Assembly: GCF_950023065.1 (NCBI RefSeq)
Contig: NC_088679.1
Coordinates: 15,624,001-15,688,000, forward strand
Origin: Planococcus citri
Lineage: Eukaryota; Arthropoda; Insecta; Hemiptera; Pseudococcidae
Direction of reading: 5' to 3'
Length of the DNA: 64,000 nucleotides
Shown: positions 24,100 to 36,532 of the stretch, in pieces
Position numbering within the stretch: the stretch's first letter is position 1
Layout: each line of letters starts with the position of its first letter
The notes under the pieces: generated by a model
What the model was told of the DNA's origin: nothing
Database searches by the model: none
Seen by the model: the letters and a program-made list of their open reading frames with translations, nothing else
Translations under genes and position numbers: made by a program

Positions 24100-24759
24100 T
24101 ACCACTGTGTATATTTGTTTTTTTTCCCGATGAAAATCCACCACTGTTGAAAAATTTAATTATAAAAGTAAGCTGTTAGTCAAACAATTGACATCTTTGA
24201 TTACAATTTTCGATTTTCATGATTCAGGTATCTAACACTACCTGTCAAGCTCATAAAATGTATTCTTCACTGGGAAACCTCGTGAAGTGTCCTCCATCGA
24301 TCTGGATAGAAAGAGGTCTCTTTGGTAGCCTTTGGCTCAAGTAACACACCATTAAGATTTAAATTTTTCTGTGGGATCCAAACTAAAACTGGCAGCTGAA
24401 ATTTTATGTTGTAGTATAAGCACTGAGATCGCTTTCTATCCCATGCCAAGAGACACTTCGTTAGGTTTCTCCCCCTTCTTACGATCTTTCCTATACCTAC
24501 AACAAATCCACAATCAGTAGGTAACCAAGCAACAGAACATTCTAAACACGAGAGAGCTGGACGCTTAAAACACACAAAGCACTCGACGTTGTTCGTTTCG
24601 CTTACTTAGATACAGTCGTATTGACTATCATTGATTAAATATAGATGTAAAGTGACGAAAAATGGGCTAGTTTATTTAGCGTGATACTTTGATTAGAAAT
24701 AGGTAGAAGACAACAGAGGGTCGATAAACGCGGAAGCGAATTCCATTTTTCATCACAAG
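24100..24759 (+). promoter_or_regulatory. Upstream region of CEP131, probable promoter and 5' leader
   Basis: This is single-copy sequence between the foldback and the CEP131 start. An in-frame TAG at 24700-24702 lies upstream of the ATG at 24760 with no ATG between, which supports that start. No TATA box is obvious, as is common for broadly expressed genes. A minus-strand ORF (24267-24575, 102 codons, C- and W-containing) is open here. It has no recognised domain but could mark a divergent transcript. Confidence 0.35.
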
Positions 24760-27700
24760 ATGACTATATCAAAAACTCAATCGAAAAAGAAAAACAGCAC
24801 TCAATCATTGCAACTTTCCGGATCGCAGGTAAACATTGCAACTTATTTTACTTATTTCATGGGTAAGGAAGGCTTCAACGTATCATAAGGCAAAGTGCCA
24901 GATGATGTTAATTTACCAACTTCAGATGTCTCACAAATAATTGGTAGTAGCCCAGTCAAATAGCGGGAAAAAATGGGTAAACCCGGACATAATTGGGATC
25001 AAAGTTTTTTTTTTTGCGAATATTGTCTAGGATGGTGTAGTGAACAACATACTAAAAGCCCCCGCCCCTACCCCTAGAGCTAATCCCGCCACAGTGGATC
25101 AAAGCCCCCCAAAATCCGTTTTTGTCAAAAAATTACTTTTGAGTAAAATGAGCACTGATTATTTAATCTCTCCTCAAATACCTATCAAATGAGCTATCAA
25201 CCAACTGCCTAGCCCCAAGGGGGGGCGCTACGACCCCTCAAAATGATGTGATTTCAATAAGTTTACATTTCATGACTTTGGGACTTGAAACCTGTTCTAA
25301 TCGATCAAATAAAGTCAAACTTGGGGAATGAGATTATTTTGGGACCTAAAGTCGACCCCTAGGGTGGGGGAGGGTCAAATTCGAAAATTACGGTAAGGCC
25401 ATTTTTTTGGAGGGCCATAATATGGTCCCAAATGAATAAAAATGTTCCAAAATCATATCATTGGTCAGTACTCCCATTGTGATCAACATATCCAAATTTC
25501 AGCTTCCTAGGTCATCCCCACTTCTTTGAAGGAGGAAAAAACCGAAAATAGGGGTAAAATGAGGGGTTTTCCACCTTAATTCCGCCTTAAATGGGGTGGG
25601 AATGACCTAGGAAGCTGAAATTTGGATATGTTGATCACAATGGGAGTACTGACCAATGATATGATTTTGGACCATTTTCATTCATTTGGGACCATATAAT
25701 GGCCCTCCAAAAAAATGACCTTACCGTAATTTTCGAATTTGACCCTCCCCCACCCTAGGGGTCGACTTTAGGTCCCAAAGCAATCTCATTCCCCAATAAG
25801 TTTGACTTTATTTGATCGATTAGAACAGGTTTCAAGACCCAAAGTCATGAAATTGAAATCACATCACTTTGAGGGGTCGTAGCGCCCCCCTTGGGGCTGG
25901 GGAGTTGGTTGATAGCTCATTTGATAGGTATTTGAGAAGAGATTAAATAATCAGTGCTCATTTTACTCAAAAGTAATTTTTTGACAAAAACGGATTTTGG
26001 AGGGCTTTGATCCACTGTGGGGGGATTAGCTCTAGGGGTAGGGGCGGGGGCTTTTAGTATGTTGTTCTCACTACACCATCCTAGACAATATTCGCAAAAA
26101 AAAACCTTTGATCCCAATTATGTCCGGGTCAAATCGTAATTTGACTGGGCTATAGGTATAGATAAGGTAAAATCAACATTTGGCAGCCCAAACTTGGAGT
26201 AGGCACTTAGTTGCAAATGTGAATTGATTAACCTATCAATGAAATTATTTCGCAGATTAATCTATCGCCTCGTCCAACGCCGGTAACTCACATTACTTGG
26301 TCTTCGAGTTACAAAAGTTATCCTATTAGAAGATCAGTGTCAGCTTTTGGATTCCAGCAGGTACTTAGATAGTTGACAAAACTAACTAAATTAAATATAC
26401 TCATAATGTAACTGAATCACCTAATTATGATCGCAGGAAGCAGACGAACGTGACCATCATCGAAACAGCAGCAGACCACTTTCAGCTGACAATATACGAT
26501 ACATAAATAGACGAAACTTTGCTGACGATTTTCATCAGGAGATCACGATATCTTCTCGCAGTCAAAGCAAAGATGAAGGTAAACTCTGTTCGATTACCTA
26601 CACATTTTTTCACAATGTGTTTTAGTTTTTTGACTGTTTGTTTGCCTGTTTTTATAGTCAATTTTGCCGAAACCTGCATGCTATCGGAAAATGTTTACGA
26701 AAACATCTTGAACGGATACTCGGAGAACAAACAAATCGCAAGGTACGAAAAAATGGAAAGCGCCAGCGATATGAAACCAGGCTTATCTCTGAAACCACCT
26801 TTACCACCGCCATCCACAGAAGCCAAATTCCACGCGAATAAAATAGACCCTGAAACAGAAGGCTTCGTCGAAAGCGAAGAAAATTTAAAAACTGCCACTG
26901 AGAAAGAAGCGTTTGACGAAATAATCGCTCTGAAATTTCAAAGATGGTTCCCGAATACAATCAATCACACCCACAGTCACAGTCACAACTCGAATCACGC
27001 TGAAGGCTCTAGTTCGGAAGCTGATGAAATTGACGACGTTGAGTTGCTATCGTATAAAGAACGTAATTACAAAACTCGTGAATACCGGTACGAAGTGCAT
27101 CGAAAAAATTCAGCTAACAAATTGCCCAGCAACGGTGCAAGCACTGGTAAAAACTCAGCAAAAAAAAATCAATCGAAAAACAAAGCCGCCCACCAGACAT
27201 CACCTTCGCCGATTCAGGTGACCACAAACAATGATTCGGCAGACAGCTTGCCCACTGGCAACGTCAATAGCCACCGAATTGAGCCATCTAGGGATCGAGA
27301 TCACCAACATGACGATAATGACAAACAACTCTGCAAAGAGACTGAGTATGAAAACATGGTGAAGAAAAAAACATCTCATACTGTTGCAACAGTACACTCG
27401 AAACCAAAATTAGTGACACCGCCGCCGAATACGAGCTCGTTCAAAAAATCTAATCTTCAGTCACCTTGCGCCAGTCCATTGAAAAAACAGAAGAAAATTT
27501 CATTTTGCATGGATACAGCGACTGAGGTGAAAAATGAAAAACACGACAGTAATGACAACTTTGTCGAACCGTATTTCGCTGCCAAAAATTTGCCATTGCA
27601 TAATGACGAGGAATGCAGCCGCCATCAGGGTACTGCAGACATGTCGAAAAATAACAGAGACTCGACAATAGCATCACCTCAACAGCCAGCTGGTTCCCAG

Positions 27701-30700
27701 ATTGAAGATGTGCTTTCTTGGATGTGTACTCATCGCGGAAATGTTCAAACTGAAGCTGGTGTTGAGCGTAAAATAGTAAGTTGAAGTAAAAAATACTCTT
27801 ATTTTTCTTATACCTACGTACGTATACAGGGTGTCCAGTGAGAAGTCCGCGAAACCTTATAGTCCGGCATATGACAATAGGAGTAATTGCACCCCCCCCC
27901 CCCGCCGATCCTCCGGGACAACTTTTTTCCTAAAGGGGACATCCTAAGGAACATTTTAAAGCAAACTTACCAAAAAAAAGTTGGCCTTACTTACAAAATG
28001 GCGGCCATTTTGATTGACAGGTCAGCCGAATTCGCGGATTTTGCGTTTTAACACAGGACTTGCACGAACTTTTTCAAACTTTACAAAGTTAGATCGAAAG
28101 ATCATGCAAAAATTTATCACCTGTCAAAATTTCAAGTGCTAAAGTGCGTTTTTCGATTTTTGGTGAATTTTTGAAAATCGAATCCAGGCCAAAAATGAGG
28201 GAAAAAATCAAAATTTTACCAAATTGACCGAGAAAGCTAAAATTTGGGATATATCCTATTTTCGACAAGCCAAATCGATAGGAAACAGTTTCAACACAAT
28301 TTGAGCAGTTCTGGAGCCTCCAGCAGATTTTTGAAACTCGAAATTCCCACAAAATTCCATCAAATTGGAGTTGTAAAGCTAAAATTTATTCTACAAACTA
28401 ATTTCAATACCCTACGAAGTACTTCAGGTGGATTTCAAGTCGTTTTGGAGCCTCCAGCGACCTTCTGAAAATTCCTGAAGCCTCTAGCAGATTTTTGAAA
28501 CTTTAAATTTTCACAAAATTTCATCAAAATGGAAATGGAAAGTTGAAATTTACTCTATACTCAAATTTCAACACCCTCTGAAGACGACTTCAGGTGAGTT
28601 TAAGTAATTTTAGGGCCACCAGCGACTTTTTTTGAAAATTACTGGAGCCTCCAGCACATTTCTGAAACTTTAAATTTTCACAAAATTTCATAAAATGGAG
28701 ATGGAAAGTTGAAATTTACTCTATACTCAAATTTCAACACCCTCTGAAGACGACTTCAGGTGGGTTCAAGTAATTTTAGGGCCACCAGCGACTTTTTTTG
28801 AAAATTACTGGAGCCTCCAGCAGATTTTTGAAACTTTAAATTTTCACAAAATTTCATAAAATGGAGATGGAAAGCTGAAATTTATTCTACACTCCAATTT
28901 TAACACCCTCTGAAGACGACTTCAGGTGGGTTCAAGTCATTTTAGAGCCTCCAGTGACTTTTTTGAAAATTACTGGAGCCTCCAGTACATTTTCGAAACT
29001 TGAAATTTCCCCAACATTAATTTATCAAATGGAGTTGGCAAGCTGAAATTTACTTCGCAGACTACATGGTGGTTTCATATGGTTTTGAAGCTTCCAGCTA
29101 CTTTTAGGAAATTTCAATTTTCCAAAAAAACGTCATACAACCTTTCAAAAAGTTGCTGGAGGCTCCAAAACGACTTGAAATTCACCAGCAGTCAACTTCG
29201 TAGCGTTTTGAATTTAGTTTGCAGAATTAATTTCAACTCTCCATCTTGGTTTGATGAAATTTTCCATGGGGAAATTTCAAGTTTCAAAAATGTACTGGAG
29301 GCTCCAGTAATTTTCAAAAAAGTCGTTGGAGGCTCTAAAATGACTTGAAATCCACCAGAAGTCGTTTTCATTCAGAGGGTGTTAAAATTGGAGTGTAGAG
29401 TAAATTTCAGCTTTCCATCTCCATTTTATGAAATTTTGTGAAAATTTAAAGTTTCAAAAATCTGCTAGAGGCTTCAGGAATTTTCAGAAAGTCGCTGGAG
29501 GCTCCAAAACGACTTGAAATCCACCTGAAGTACTTCGTAGGGTATTGAAATTAGTTTGTAGAATAAATTTTAGCTTTACAACTCCAATTTGATGGAATTT
29601 TGTGGGAATTTCGAGTTTCAAAAATCTGCTGGAGGCTCCAGAACTGCTCAAATTGTGTTGAAACTATTTCCTATCGATTTGGCTTGTCAAAAATAGGATA
29701 TATCCCAAATTTTAGCTTTCTCGGTCAATTTGGTAAAATTTTGATTTTTTCCCTCATTTTTGGCCTGGATTCGATTTTCAAAAATTCACCAAAAATCGAA
29801 AAACGCACTTTAGCACTTGAAATTATGACAGGTGATAAATTTTTGCATGATCTTTCGATCTACCTTTGTAAAGTTTGAAAAAGTTCGTGCATGTCTTATG
29901 TTAAAACGCAAAATCTTCGATTTCGGCTGACCTGTCAATCAAACTGGCCGCCATTTTGTAAGGCCGCCTTTTTTTTTGGCAAGTTTGCTTTAAAATGTTC
30001 CTTAGGATGTCCCCTATAAGAAAAAAGTTGTCTCGGAGGATCGGTGGGGGGGGAGGTGCAATTACTCCTATTATCATATGCCGCGGACTATTAGGTTTGG
30101 ATACAACCTGGTACTATACACTAGAAAAAAAATTGGATGAAGGGTTTGCCTGTCTTCAAATTTGAAGGGACAAATTGCGTTCTTCAAAACAATGGTCAAA
30201 AACCATTAAAAAAAATTGTTGTGATCAATTTTCTCCTTACTCTGAAATTCAAAAAGATTTGTTTATTTTTCAATGCTCTTACCTTCTAAAAATAGGAAAT
30301 ACCTTCATCTTAAATTTTTTTAATGGTACCTGCGCGATTGTATCCAAATCTGAAGTTTTGCTGACCTCTCACTGGACACCCTGTATATGCGGATACCACA
30401 TCATCCAAACTTAAACGATATTTTCAAAAAAGAAAACACCGGACATGGAAACAAATAATTCGATGTACGAAGAAATGATTGACATTTTGAAAGATATCGA
30501 GAAAGAAGACATCAGAAAAGGTGAACTTTGAACATTAAAGTCTTTGAAATTTGAACTGACAGTACCGAAGTACGGACATTTCAGTAGATCACCAAAAAAA
30601 AGTGGAAACCTTTATCCTGATTTGAAAGTCACCCAGAAAAATGTTTGGCCCCGAAGATGCCTGTGGAGGGAAGATATGTGCCCTCCATTAGAGGGAGCAT

Positions 30701-33700
30701 ACAACAATAACCGACCAATATGTAAAAATTTACATTTTGAGGACGCTGAATTCAAATTTTTGGCTCATTTTACTATTACCTAAACTAAAATTTAGTCTCT
30801 ATGAGAGATTCTCAAATTTGAAATTTTTGAAAAAAAATGAGTTCAAATTTTTAGATAGATTTCACTCTTCAGCTCTAATTTGGCTCCTGGGCAAGGTGCT
30901 CTAATTCAAAATTTTATAGAAAAATTGTCTAATGTGTCGAAATCTACGCCTGAGAATGATGAATTCAAGTTATGGTCCATTTTACTTATAAACTTGAATT
31001 TAGCCCCAATGAGACGTTCTCAAATTGAAAATTTTTGAAAAAATTGTCTGAACGGTCAAAATGTATGTTTTTGAGGATCTTTAATTCAAATTTTTCTGTC
31101 GTTTTTTTTTAAACTCAAATTTGTGTCCAGAGTGGAGAAAAACTAAAACTGCTGAAAAAAAAGGTCTGGTAAAATATCTGATATACTTACCTAATCAATT
31201 CAGAAACTCGAGAAAATTTTTCAAATACATATTTCAAAAAACTTTTTTTTTCAATTTTTTGAAAGTCTCACACTGGCATGGAGATGCTGCAAGAAATTGG
31301 TATTTTTTCAACCCACAAGTAAGTAAGGGAAAGTATTTAAAAGTCAGACCTAACATTAAAAATCTAACAATTTTATTGTTTTCACAAATTAGCAAAACCC
31401 TAAGAAATTTTTTTTCAAAGCTTACAAAAAAAATTTGGTATTAATTTGTTCAAATAAAATTTGTACTTAGTTCTGCAGAATCTCGACTTTTTGTACTGGG
31501 CCATTTTTCCCAACGCAGTTTGGCTAATGCTAGAGGCGAAAAAAAGCACAAATTTATTTCTGAGTGCCTTTCAACTCAAAATGAAACTTATCACTGAATT
31601 TTGTCGGAAAATCCTCCTGACATTTTTTTTTTGCGATCTGCTCCAATGGACAGCTTTTAAGGTGTAGGCTACCTGTATTATGCCTCAATTTAAATTTTTT
31701 TCCTCATAATTGTAGATGATCCAAAAACCAACGAGATGGCAGCAGGAGAACGTGCACCATCATCATCAGCCAAGTAAGCTACAAACCACGAGTTTAATAA
31801 AATTACACACTAAATAAATGTAGCACCGAATTTAACTGCGAATCATTTAGGGCCATATGGTCGCTGATTGAAGAAGCTAAAAAAGCAAACGACATAATCG
31901 AAAATGCCGGTATCAATGATGAAATGCCTCATCGCCAATCACATCCGCAAAATGTATCTCCTGGTCCGAGGTAGGATATCGTTTTAGAATTTAAATCACA
32001 AAATTAGTGATGAGGTATTTTTCTGTCAGAAAATAATATCTGGGGGTTGAAGAATTTTGAAATATTTTTCATGTGGGCAGCTCTCGCCAAATTTTGCTAC
32101 ATTTTGTCAACATTTTATCATTTATATTCAGGCCCCTTTAAAATGGCATTACATGAGATGTGCTTGATGATCATCTAATTCTCCCCTTTGATTATTTTCA
32201 ACTACAGCAGATGGAATCCAGAGGAAAAAACCTGGAACCGTTTATCAGATTTGTTGAGATTGTCGAGCACCGAGTTGGCGCAAAAAACAATGTCTTTACA
32301 ATTATTACTGGATGATAGGGAATCTGTACTGCAAAATTTGAACGTTCGTCTAAGAACCAACGAACAAACGCACCAACAGCAAACACAACAGTTGGAATAT
32401 TCCATTCAAAAACAACTCAAACTTATAGAACAGGTTGTACCATGTGTCTATTACACATTCGTATCATTTATTTGATCTGAAGACTGTTAAAATTAACTAA
32501 GGAGGAATAATTGTATTTTTTTCACTCTTCGAATAGCTCAAAAATGAGAAAAAAACCACTAGCGAAAAAATGCAAAAACTCGTCGAAGACTTGGAAAAAA
32601 AGCACGCGACTGCTTTAATAGCTTTGGATGAAAAACATAAAGTAGAATTGAAGAAAAGTTTGGAAAAACAAGCCGCAGCTGATAAAATAGAGAGAGATAA
32701 ATGGCTTGAAATTAAAACTCAAAAAATCAGGGTAATTATTTCTATATACGATTCTGTAAGTATAAGCTATAGAAAGTTGCTTTGTGTATGAAAGGAAAAT
32801 ACTCACGCATCATGCATCATTTTGTGTAGGATTTAACCATAAAAGGTTTAGAGCCAGAATTAAATCGAATGGCAACCGCGCATCAAGAAGAAATAGCGGA
32901 AATTCGAAAATTTCATAAGAGACAAATCGATGATATGGAAGAAGCTGCAAATCGTCGATTGTCCATACAAAAAGAAAAATTTGAGGCTGAAAAAGAAAAG
33001 GCACTCGCCATCGAACGTGAAATATCGAGGCAAAAGTAAGTATTAGGTACCTACCTAGTATTCTTCTACACTATAGAAAAATTAGTCTCGAAACTTGACA
33101 AATGCAAATTGTGTATGTGTACTTTTAGATTGGCAGACGAGATAGGAGAATTAGAAAAACGCTATCAAGATCAAAGAAAACGATTACTGGCTGAAGTGCA
33201 TGTAGAACGAGAGAACATGGAACGACAAAATGAAGCAACACTTGCCATCAGAGAAAAGGACAATGAAAGGAAATGGGAAAAGAAGTCAATCGAAATGCAC
33301 AAAAAAATCGAAGCGTTGCAAAATCAGCATCAGGTAGGATAATTTAGATATTTAAAATATGACAAGTTTAACACACTCGGCCAAATCGTATGATAATTCA
33401 CTGCAATCAATATATTCATACTCCTACTCTTTATTTGTTCAACACAGGAAGAAATGAAAAAAATGCAGCAACATTTCGAAAGTGAAAAACAAATTTGGAT
33501 GAAAAATCAAATAATCGAGTTATCTGACAGAGAAGGTAAAATTAGACAACAGTGTAAGAAAGAAAGAGATAAGCACATAGAGCTCATCGTTCAGAAATTA
33601 GAAAATGAAAATACTGAGCGAGAGGCAGCCAGTGAACAAAAAATCAAGTATGTACTTGTATTGCATAGCTGATGTTTTTATTTTCCACCAACTTTTTTTT

Positions 33701-35166
33701 GAGAGCCAAGGGAAAAAGGGATGGCGTCAGTAAATTTTGTATTCAATTTTATCCAAAAAAAAGTAACTTTAGTACCCAAAAATGCTCAAAAAAGTAACCA
33801 AAAAGTGATAAAACATGAGCAAAACATTTTACCTCATACATAAAAAAAGACACAGAACATTAAAATTAATCTACCTATTTTTTTTTCAAGTTGAAATACC
33901 TACATGTACTTTGAAATTTTTTGCAAAATAAAGTAGGACTTTGACAATTTTAACAAATGGAAGAACTTTTGCGCCATTTCTGGCAAAAAAGTCAGACTTC
34001 TTGAAAAAAAAAATTTTTAAAGTGAGACTATTGAGAACTTTTTGCAAAATTTATTAAAAACGAGAATTTTTTACAATTTTGAGCAAAACTCAACGTTAAC
34101 AATTTCAGGCTTCAGCAAAAAGCATGACTCATTGGGAATTATTGACAAGGAAGTAACATTTTTTAGTAATTTCTGACAAAGAAGCGAAAGTTTTGGATGA
34201 TTTAAAAAAAAAAACTCTGTAGTATAATTATGTTAAAAGGCCAAAAAACTTTTTCAAAAAACAAAAATTCAACAATTTTAGAAAAAAGCAAGAATTGAAC
34301 AAATTATTGAAAAGAATTGAGACTTTTTGGAATTTCAAAAAAAAAAAAAAACACTTTTAGCAAAAGGGTATTCATATTGTATAATTTACAGACGGATGAA
34401 AGAAAAATACGAAGCTGAAATTCACGATTTGGAAACCGTTACCGAGAACCTCAAACGAAAATTGAACGAATGTAGGAGTGAAATTCAAAAAAATGAAGAA
34501 GTCGTATCGCAGTTGAGAGCCCAATTAAATCAATCTCAAACAGAATACGTCTTTTTGAAAGAGGTAGGTAAGGGTAATACCCTAAAAAGAGTTATCCAAA
34601 ATGGCATAGAAATTTGTGTTGTTGGTGTGTTCTGAGAGCCCCTTTTCAAATTTCCCTTTGGTGTTTTTCACCCCTCGAATCAATTGGTGATCGTTTCGAA
34701 ACGTTCTGATTCTGAAGCCTGTATCAGATTTTCAGATTTTCTCCCCACATTAATAATTATTCATTCTGAAATGTTACAGAAATACGACCGATTACTTGCC
34801 GAACAAGGTGAGATGCAAACCGCCGCCAAATCCGAATTAACCACCAGATTACATATTTTACAAAGCGAGCTAAGTCAAGCCCAACTGACCTACGAGTCAC
34901 AAATCAAAATGTTGAAAAGCGAAAATGAACGAGAACTTTCGCAAATGTACAACAAGTATGTAACATCCATGCTTTCATCATTATAATTAACTAATAAATG
35001 TGTACTTAATATACATTGGTTCGCTTTCAGAGTGAAGGAAATGATTGAAAAAAAAGACTACCTCATCAACACTCTAAACAAGCAGAAAGACGCCGCTTTG
35101 AAACAATGCAATCAACTAGAAGAACTACTACAGTGTAAAAAAAAGGATCACATCATGATTAGTTGA
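24760..35166 (+). CDS. Cep131: CEP131/AZI1 (Dilatory) centrosomal and basal-body coiled-coil protein, 15 exons
   Basis: CEP131 is a centriolar-satellite and transition-zone protein needed for normal cilium formation; fly Dilatory acts in ciliated sensory neurons and sperm. Exons: 24760-24828, 26256-26360, 26437-26578, 26658-27775, 30433-30520, 31716-31773, 31851-31970, 32208-32433, 32537-32731, 32830-33035, 33129-33333, 33448-33647, 34392-34563, 34780-34955, 35031-35166. They sum to 3,216 nt in one frame: 1,071 residues plus TGA, close to human CEP131 (~1,080). The N-terminal ~560 residues are low-complexity with a His-rich patch (~207-217) and an IQ-like ALKFQRWF (~196-203). From ~570 the protein is coiled coil. 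KGLEPE (~712-717), KIKRMKEKYEAE (~909-920) and the end segment VKEMIEKK...LEELL match conserved CEP131 blocks. Every intron is GT-AG, though intron 8's donor is weak (CAG|GTTGTA). Exons 1-7 and exon 8's acceptor are less certain than exons 9-15. No AATAAA lies close after the stop. Confidence 0.88.
24948..26152. mobile_element. Foldback element in CEP131 intron 1
   Basis: The arms run from TAGCCCAGTCAAAT to ATTTGACTGGGCTA and match as reverse complements for about 570 bp each (for example CCTAGGGGTCGACTTTAGGTCCC in the right arm). The loop is only ~50 bp near 25560-25590. Arms are nearly identical, implying a young or gene-converted element. No ORF of substance. The target duplication may be just TA. 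Confidence 0.85.
26658..27775 (+). CDS. Cep131: CEP131 exon 4, long N-terminal disordered exon
   Basis: A 1,118-nt exon between acceptor GTTTTTATAG and donor GTAAGTTG. It is entered in phase 1 and left in phase 0. It encodes about residues 106-478: acidic, Ser/Asn/Lys-rich, with a His-rich run, an IQ-like ALKFQRWF segment and DVLSWM near the end. The open frame extends upstream to 26519 only by reading through intron 3, which creates a false hydrophobic N-terminus. CEP131 orthologs also have a long, poorly conserved N-terminal half with an IQ motif. Confidence 0.8.
27825..30385. mobile_element. Foldback element (family F1) in CEP131 intron 4
   Basis: The ends are TACAGGGTGTCCAGTGAGA and TCTCACTGGACACCCTGTA. 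Inner arms (about 27856-28960 and 29130-30091) carry GATCCTCCGGGACAACTTTTTT, CATCCTAAGGAAC and repeated TGGAGCCTCCAGC motifs in inverted order. 28560-28960 contains tandem ~185-bp sub-repeats. The right side has an extra ~290 bp (30095-30385) from the 18940-type repeat, so the element is composite. TA flanks both ends. Confidence 0.8.
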
Positions 35167-35519
35167 CTAGACAATTAATGTTTTTAGTATAATTTTCAAA
35201 TCTGTTGAGTAAAGTTTGCGGCCCTATTAGATTTTTTGTTTTTGAGAGCACATAAATCTCAGTTGTATTCGAACATAGAATAGGTATGGAGCGCTAGTGT
35301 ACATATTGTTGAGTAGGTAACGAAAAGGTGAACAACAAACGTCGACAACCAATCATAACATTGTTCCGTTCATTGACTATTGAGAAATACATATATGGTT
35401 CCGTTTGTTCTTGAGGATGGCGGAGGGTTTGTTGTTCACCTTTTCGCACCTTTTCAATTTTGTCACCAGAGTTCAGCCACTCCGCGCGCTAAGTCCGAAT
35501 AGGAACATTTTTAAGGGTT

Positions 35520-36530
35520 AAGGAAAAAATTAAAAAATGATTTCAGCTTTCCATTGACGATTATGATATTAGAAGATTGGCGAACATAAACATTGGAGAA
35601 CAAAGATCGGAAGACTCCAGTGACCTTGCGTGAAAATAAAATTACGCATGTGGACATCCGGACATCTAATCTATGAAATTGATTTCTTTTTTTCTAGTCA
35701 TTTCATTTTGTCATTTCGCATTCACATTCATAATTTTTCAAAACAGTAGTGTTTAAATGTACGTAAACTGTATGAAAAAAAAGAAATTAATAAACTAAAA
35801 GCTCAGAATGAGCTATTACAAGCTGAACTCGAAGATGAAGAAGCAGAATTGAAATTCGATACCTTAATCGTAAAAAAAAGAAAAATTAAAGTCTGCGGAA
35901 ATCAATTGTACTTTTTCAGATCGAAGTTGAGGTGAGTGAATTTCCTTTCAATTTCTTTCAATTTTCTTTTCGCTACGGTAATTTAAAATAAGTTTGATTG
36001 TTTGCTATATGTACTTGACGCATGACTGACATATTTCATGTCTATAGGAACATTTCCGAGGATTAAATTACTATTTCTGGGTAACTTTTGACTCCAAATG
36101 ACGGTTAACATCGTAGTTTAGTTCAGTATTACTGAGTGTTGGAAGTTTCTTTTGCCAGCTGATTGCAAAAGAGTTTTTGCTTTTTCTAATCGGTCGATTT
36201 AAAGTTTTCATATCAACTTACAAGTAGAACCGAATTCAACAAAATATACACGTAAAGGTGATTACAATTGTACAGTTCATCAATCATTACTTAATTCGAA
36301 AAATGTAATGATTTTTTAACCACAGATTCGCAATAAAAAAAAAACAAATTCAAAAAAAAATAAGTGAATTACTTTCACATTTCCTTCAATTTTCTTTTCG
36401 CTTCCGTAATTAAAAATAAGTTTGCTTGTTTGCCATAATGAATGACCAGAGCATCTAATTTCTCACCTCTTTCTCACGAACTGAATGCATGTTTGTTATG
36501 TAACAAGGTCAGTACCTATGTACCGGGAGA
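35520..36530 (+). pseudogene. Repeat-family modules just downstream of CEP131
   Basis: An LSIDDYDIRRLANINIGEQ exon-like stretch begins at 35546 after ATTTCAG. An 'MSEKEEMIKLKAQNELLQAQ'-type stretch at about 35770-35840 has a frame-breaking A run. The 12-nt cassette (changed to TCGAAGTTGAG|GTGAGT) is at about 35920, a TATA-type block at 36155-36330 and another cassette donor at 36361. All are decayed. The AATAAACTAAAAG at 35788 could also serve as a distant CEP131 poly(A) signal. Confidence 0.45.
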
Positions 36531-36532
36531 AT

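Noticed and set aside
26519..26657. Hydrophobic, signal-peptide-like N-terminus of the long ORF before CEP131 exon 4
   Set aside because: It is produced by reading exon 3 in the wrong frame and then through intron 3 (GTAAAC...TTTATAG). The spliced frame enters at 26658 and matches the in-phase upstream exons.
28089..29878. ORFs within CEP131 intron 4, including near-identical peptides on opposite strands
   Set aside because: The matching peptides come from the two arms of one inverted repeat and not from a gene.
34327..34391. Upstream extension of the CEP131 exon 13 frame
   Set aside because: It is intron sequence; the acceptor TATAATTTACAG at 34391 gives the phase-correct KIKRMKEKYEAE junction.
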